Assembly (NCBI GenBank): GCA_017435185.1
Contig: JAFSFN010000155.1
Span: 1-8,822, forward strand
DNA: 8,822 nucleotides
Direction: 5' to 3'
From: Clostridia bacterium
Lineage (GTDB): Bacteria; Bacillota; Clostridia; Christensenellales; CAG-138
Part shown: positions 6,837 to 8,822 of the stretch, in pieces
Numbering within the stretch: position 1 is the stretch's first letter
Layout: each line of letters starts with the position of its first letter
Translations under genes and position numbers: made by a program
Notes under the pieces: generated by a model
Database searches by the model: none
The model's input: the letters and a program-made list of their open reading frames with translations, nothing else
Told to the model about the DNA's origin: nothing

Positions 6837-7450
6837 ATTTCTTTGCCTATCTTTTCCTCAAGCTGTCTTATCTCGTTTTCTTTGAAACGGTAACTTGATT
6901 TATTAGCAATAAGCCTTGCGCTTATATTTTCTATTTCTTTTATTACGGAAAGGTCATTCTCACGCAGTGTACTGCCTGTTTCGACTATATCCACAATAAC
7001 ATCGGAAAGGTCAAGTATGGGAGCGAGTTCTATCGAGCCGTGAAGTTCGATTATCTCTATCTCACGGTCTATACTGCTGAAATACCGTTTCGTCGTATTT
7101 GTATATTTTGTAGCGACACGAAGCACGCTGTCAGGGTCTTCAACATAACCGTTCTTTGCGGCTATTGCCATGCGGCACTTTCCGAACTTGAGGTCCATGA
7201 GTTCGTAGAGGTCATAGTCCTTTTCACGGAGTATATCCTTGCCGACAACGCCGACATCTGCCGCACCTCGTTCAACATAGGTCGCAACATCGGTGGGCTT
7301 CACAAGGAAATAGCGAACGCCCGACGCCGCATTTTCAAACACCAGCTTGCGGTTATCCTCCAAAAGTTCGGGACAACTGTAGCCCAGCTTATCCAAAAGA
7401 GCATACACTTTATTGCCCAGTCTGCCCTTTGGCAGTGCTATATTAAGCAT
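6833..7450 (-). CDS. hisG: ATP phosphoribosyltransferase, short form (HisG-S, HisZ-dependent catalytic subunit)
   Basis: Condenses ATP and PRPP to phosphoribosyl-ATP, the committed step. The N-terminus MLNIALPKGRL is the family start. RYFLVKPTDVATYVERGAAD (46-65) and VGVVGKD (66-72) follow, then HGSIELAP (137-144), and the PRPP loop VETGSTLREN (156-165) lies near the end. The protein stops at 205 residues, about 80-95 short of the long form, because it has no C-terminal ACT-like histidine-binding domain. Short HisG proteins of this kind are active only in an octamer with HisZ, encoded directly upstream here, and histidine feedback acts through that complex (established for Lactococcus lactis). 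The ATG shares one base with the hisZ stop (TAATG). GGAGG nine bases upstream and AGGAG three bases upstream both lie in the hisZ end. Confidence 0.98.
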   Translation of the reverse strand: MLNIALPKGRLGNKVYALLDKLGYSCPELLEDNRKLVFENAASGVRYFLVKPTDVATYVERGAADVGVVGKDILREKDYDLYELMDLKFGKCRMAIAAKNGYVEDPDSVLRVATKYTNTTKRYFSSIDREIEIIELHGSIELAPILDLSDVIVDIVETGSTLRENDLSVIKEIENISARLIANKSSYRFKENEIRQLEEKIGKEI

Positions 7451-8568
7451 TATCTCCTGCCTCCGTTTCCGCTTGTAAGGTCTATCGTGTTGCTTTCATT
7501 TGCATCATCGGGCAAAGCGGTACAGACACACGCCGTTCCGCCTCCGCTCGTCACCGCTTCTGCGGCAGAGTATACACGTGCAACATCAACATTTTCATCA
7601 TAATAAACATATGTCGGCACAGTCGCAGCTATTTGCGAACGCATATATCTTTCTATAGCGTCAAAGCAGATTGCAAAGCCAATACCGCCCATATCTGCTT
7701 TGCCCATGCGCGCGAGCAGATTGTCATATCTTCCGCCCGTTATTACAGCAGTCGGGACAGAGCTGACATAGCCGTTAAAAAGTATGCCGTTATAATAGTC
7801 GGTATCCGAAACAAGCGATGTCTGCAAGCGCAAACACGGACTCTTTATGGCATTTGCAACCATTGCTATCTCGGCAATCGCCATATCCATGACAACATTT
7901 CCGTCCGATATCTTGTGAAGTTCAAGTATGCCGTTTGCCAAATCGCCCGATATGGACAAGAAGCGAAGCAGCTTGTCCGTATTTTCGTCTGAAACGCCTT
8001 TTTCCCTGGCAAAAGATTCAAGGTCGTGCTTGTTCTTTTCTGCAATAAAACGCATCATGACCGACATATCGCCACGATTTATACCCATGCCTTCAAAAAG
8101 GCCGGTTATCAAGCCCTGATGCGATATATCAAGCGCATATTCCTCATCACCTATCTGCCAAAGGCTCTTGAGCGCAAGCGACACTACCTCAACCACAGTG
8201 TAAGGTGTTATTTCGCCTATGCACTCCAAGCCCATCTGATTGAGCTCGTTAAAGCCGCCCGCCTCTTTTGAAAGCCGGAATACGCTTTCGATGTAATACA
8301 GTTTTGTGAGCTTTTCGTTATGGGTCGAAGCCGTCTTTGCAATGCTGAGCGTTATATCGGGCTTGAGCGCCATTAACCTTCCGTCACTGTCACTGAATGT
8401 GATTATATGCTTGCTTGAAAGGAAATTTATATTTTGAGCATAAAAAGAATACTCCTCCATGCGGTTCATGGAGAATTTTCTGTATGAGTACTGTTCAAAC
8501 AGTTTGCGAAGCGAGAGTGAAAGACGCTCACTTTTCTTCAAAGTTGAGAGTTCTATCTTCACTTTCAT
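7450..8568 (-). CDS. hisZ: ATP phosphoribosyltransferase regulatory subunit HisZ
   Basis: Histidyl-tRNA synthetase paralogue without aminoacylation activity, required for the short HisG and for its histidine inhibition. Class II synthetase core remnants are visible: ALKPDITLSIAKT (67-79, the LRPDxT region), YYIESVFRLS (91-100, motif 2), the degenerate helix NELNQMGLECIG (107-118), SDTDYYNGILFNGY (254-267) in place of the histidine-binding RGLDYY-like motif, and GGRYDNLLARMG plus GGIGFAI (278-300, motif 3). There is no recognisable anticodon-binding domain; the last 64 residues are divergent and end in NGGRR. At 372 residues it lies between the shortest HisZ (about 330) and those with a vestigial C-terminal domain. 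The ATG at 8568 is only 2 bases from AAGGAGG (8577-8571), whereas GTG codon 3 (8562-8560) is 8 bases away, so true translation may start at GTG and give 370 residues. It is the first gene of the operon. Confidence 0.95.
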   Translation of the reverse strand: MKVKIELSTLKKSERLSLSLRKLFEQYSYRKFSMNRMEEYSFYAQNINFLSSKHIITFSDSDGRLMALKPDITLSIAKTASTHNEKLTKLYYIESVFRLSKEAGGFNELNQMGLECIGEITPYTVVEVVSLALKSLWQIGDEEYALDISHQGLITGLFEGMGINRGDMSVMMRFIAEKNKHDLESFAREKGVSDENTDKLLRFLSISGDLANGILELHKISDGNVVMDMAIAEIAMVANAIKSPCLRLQTSLVSDTDYYNGILFNGYVSSVPTAVITGGRYDNLLARMGKADMGGIGFAICFDAIERYMRSQIAATVPTYVYYDENVDVARVYSAAEAVTSGGGTACVCTALPDDANESNTIDLTSGNGGRR

Positions 8569-8570
8569 TA

Positions 8571-8577
8571 CCTCCTT
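8571..8577 (-). promoter_or_regulatory. Ribosome binding site of hisZ, favouring the GTG start
   Basis: The minus strand reads AAGGAGG-TA-ATG-AAA-GTG. The perfect AAGGAGG is 2 bases from the ATG (8568-8566), too close for usual initiation, and 8 bases from the GTG (8562-8560), the optimal distance. This is the only clear start ambiguity in the operon. Confidence 0.75.
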
Positions 8578-8586
8578 ATCACACTG

Positions 8587-8625
8587 AATAAGCCTCTAAA
8601 CGGAATAACCGTCCAGAGGCTTATT
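8587..8625. terminator. Long inverted repeat, probable terminator of the EF-G gene
   Basis: AATAAGCCTCT (8587-8597) and AGAGGCTTATT (8615-8625) are perfect 11-base complements. Inside them, after a 2x2 mismatch, ACGG (8600-8603) pairs with CCGT (8609-8612) around AATAA. On the minus strand it lies 52 bases after the EF-G stop codon, and its 3' arm ends in TTATT, a modest U-tract; in the + direction it ends TTATTTTA. It is best read as the EF-G terminator. Because the predicted his -10 overlaps its outer edge, a his transcript would contain only part of it. A DNA operator is an alternative. Confidence 0.65.
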
Positions 8626-8652
8626 TTACATCATATTACCGTTACTTGTAAA
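8623..8652 (-). promoter_or_regulatory. hisZ: Predicted promoter of the his operon
   Basis: On the minus strand TTTACA (8652-8647) and TAAAAT (8628-8623) are separated by 18 bases, each matching five of six consensus bases. Transcription would start around 8616-8612, inside the inverted repeat, leaving a leader of only about 45-55 bases before hisZ. TATGAT (8635-8630) is a good alternative -10 but has no matching -35 at 16-18 bases. No other promoter candidate of similar quality is seen in the gap between the EF-G gene and hisZ. Confidence 0.45.
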
Positions 8653-8676
8653 GCCGATGTGTGGCAGACGCGCAGA

Positions 8677-8822
8677 TTATTCTTCGTCATCATCATCCTT
8701 CTTAGCCTGTTCGATGATCTTCTGAGCAACATTGCCCGGAACATCTTCATATCTTACGAACTCGGACTTGAAGGAACCGCGAGCCTGAGTCATTGAACGC
8801 AAGTCTGTTGCGTACTTGAACA
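8677..8822 (-). CDS. fusA: Elongation factor G family protein, C-terminal 47 residues (runs off right edge)
   Basis: The minus strand reads in frame to TAA (8679-8677) and gives FKYATDLRSMTQARGSF, then KSEFVRYEDVPGNVAQ, then KIIEQAKKDDDDEE. The first two blocks are the end of EF-G domain V (YATDLRS-T-xRG, a beta-strand with F/Y-xHYE/RYE, VPxNVAQ-I). EF-G is the ribosomal translocase GTPase. The acidic DDDDEE tail is not usual for the canonical factor, and many Clostridia carry a second EF-G-like GTPase with the TQARGSF wording, so this may be the paralogue (fusA2-type) rather than the str-operon fusA. The absence of tuf or ribosomal genes downstream agrees with that. Its two adjacent isoleucines use ATC. 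It is separated from hisZ by 108 bases with a terminator-like repeat. Confidence 0.85.
   Translation of the reverse strand, partial: FKYATDLRSMTQARGSFKSEFVRYEDVPGNVAQKIIEQAKKDDDDEE

Noticed and set aside
7040..7603. 187-codon + strand frame opposite hisG/hisZ
   Set aside because: Antisense shadow of two well-supported genes; no recognisable domain, and unsupported by any neighbouring + strand gene.
7450..8568. Reading hisZ as a histidyl-tRNA synthetase
   Set aside because: The histidine-binding RGLDYY-type motif is replaced by SDTDYYNG, there is no anticodon-binding domain, and the gene is paired with a short hisG.
8569..8676. Histidine T-box riboswitch or leader-peptide attenuator ahead of hisZ
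   Set aside because: The gap is 108 bases, has no T-box consensus, no specifier-stem layout and no short frame with a run of histidine codons.
1..8822. Mobile elements, CRISPR arrays, tRNA or rRNA genes
   Set aside because: No transposase or integrase frames, no regularly spaced repeats and no tRNA-like cloverleaf were seen on either strand.

Overview
The window holds an essentially complete bacterial histidine-biosynthesis operon, read entirely on the minus strand, with a fragment of a neighbouring gene at each end. From right to left (5' to 3' of the transcript) the order is hisZ, hisG, hisD, hisC, hisB, hisH, hisA, hisF, hisIE and a PHP-family histidinol-phosphatase. The short HisG plus HisZ, the fused HisIE, the separate single-domain HisB and the PHP phosphatase point to a Firmicute. 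Together with the moderate GC content and the strong AGGAGG ribosome sites this suggests a Clostridia member, perhaps Oscillospiraceae/Ruminococcus-like; that placement is inference, since there is no rRNA or other taxonomic marker here.

Layout. 8677-8822: C-terminal end of an elongation factor G family protein. 8569-8676: a 108-base gap with a long inverted repeat (probable terminator of the EF-G gene) and a plausible his promoter whose -10 lies on the edge of that repeat. 328-8568: ten his genes packed so tightly that neighbours overlap by 1 or 4 bases or are separated by at most 3. 123-327: a gap with a bidirectional terminator just after the last his gene, a second hairpin, and a near-consensus promoter on the opposite (+) strand that could drive a roughly 100-nt untranslated RNA ending in the same terminator. 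1-122: the N-terminus of an XRE-type helix-turn-helix regulator, minus strand, running off the left edge.

How the genes work together. HisG with HisZ condenses ATP and PRPP. HisE and HisI (one fused protein) hydrolyse the pyrophosphate and open the adenine ring. HisA isomerises the product, and HisH-HisF makes imidazole glycerol phosphate and AICAR. HisB dehydrates, HisC transaminates, the PHP enzyme removes the phosphate, and HisD oxidises histidinol twice to histidine. Every step has a gene and every gene keeps its recognisable active-site residues, with no frameshift or truncation.

I do not see an undescribed multi-gene system. The items most worth a second look are the candidate small RNA divergent from the XRE gene, the his promoter that overlaps the upstream terminator and leaves no room for a T-box or attenuator, the probable GTG start of hisZ, and the divergent C-terminal tail of HisZ.
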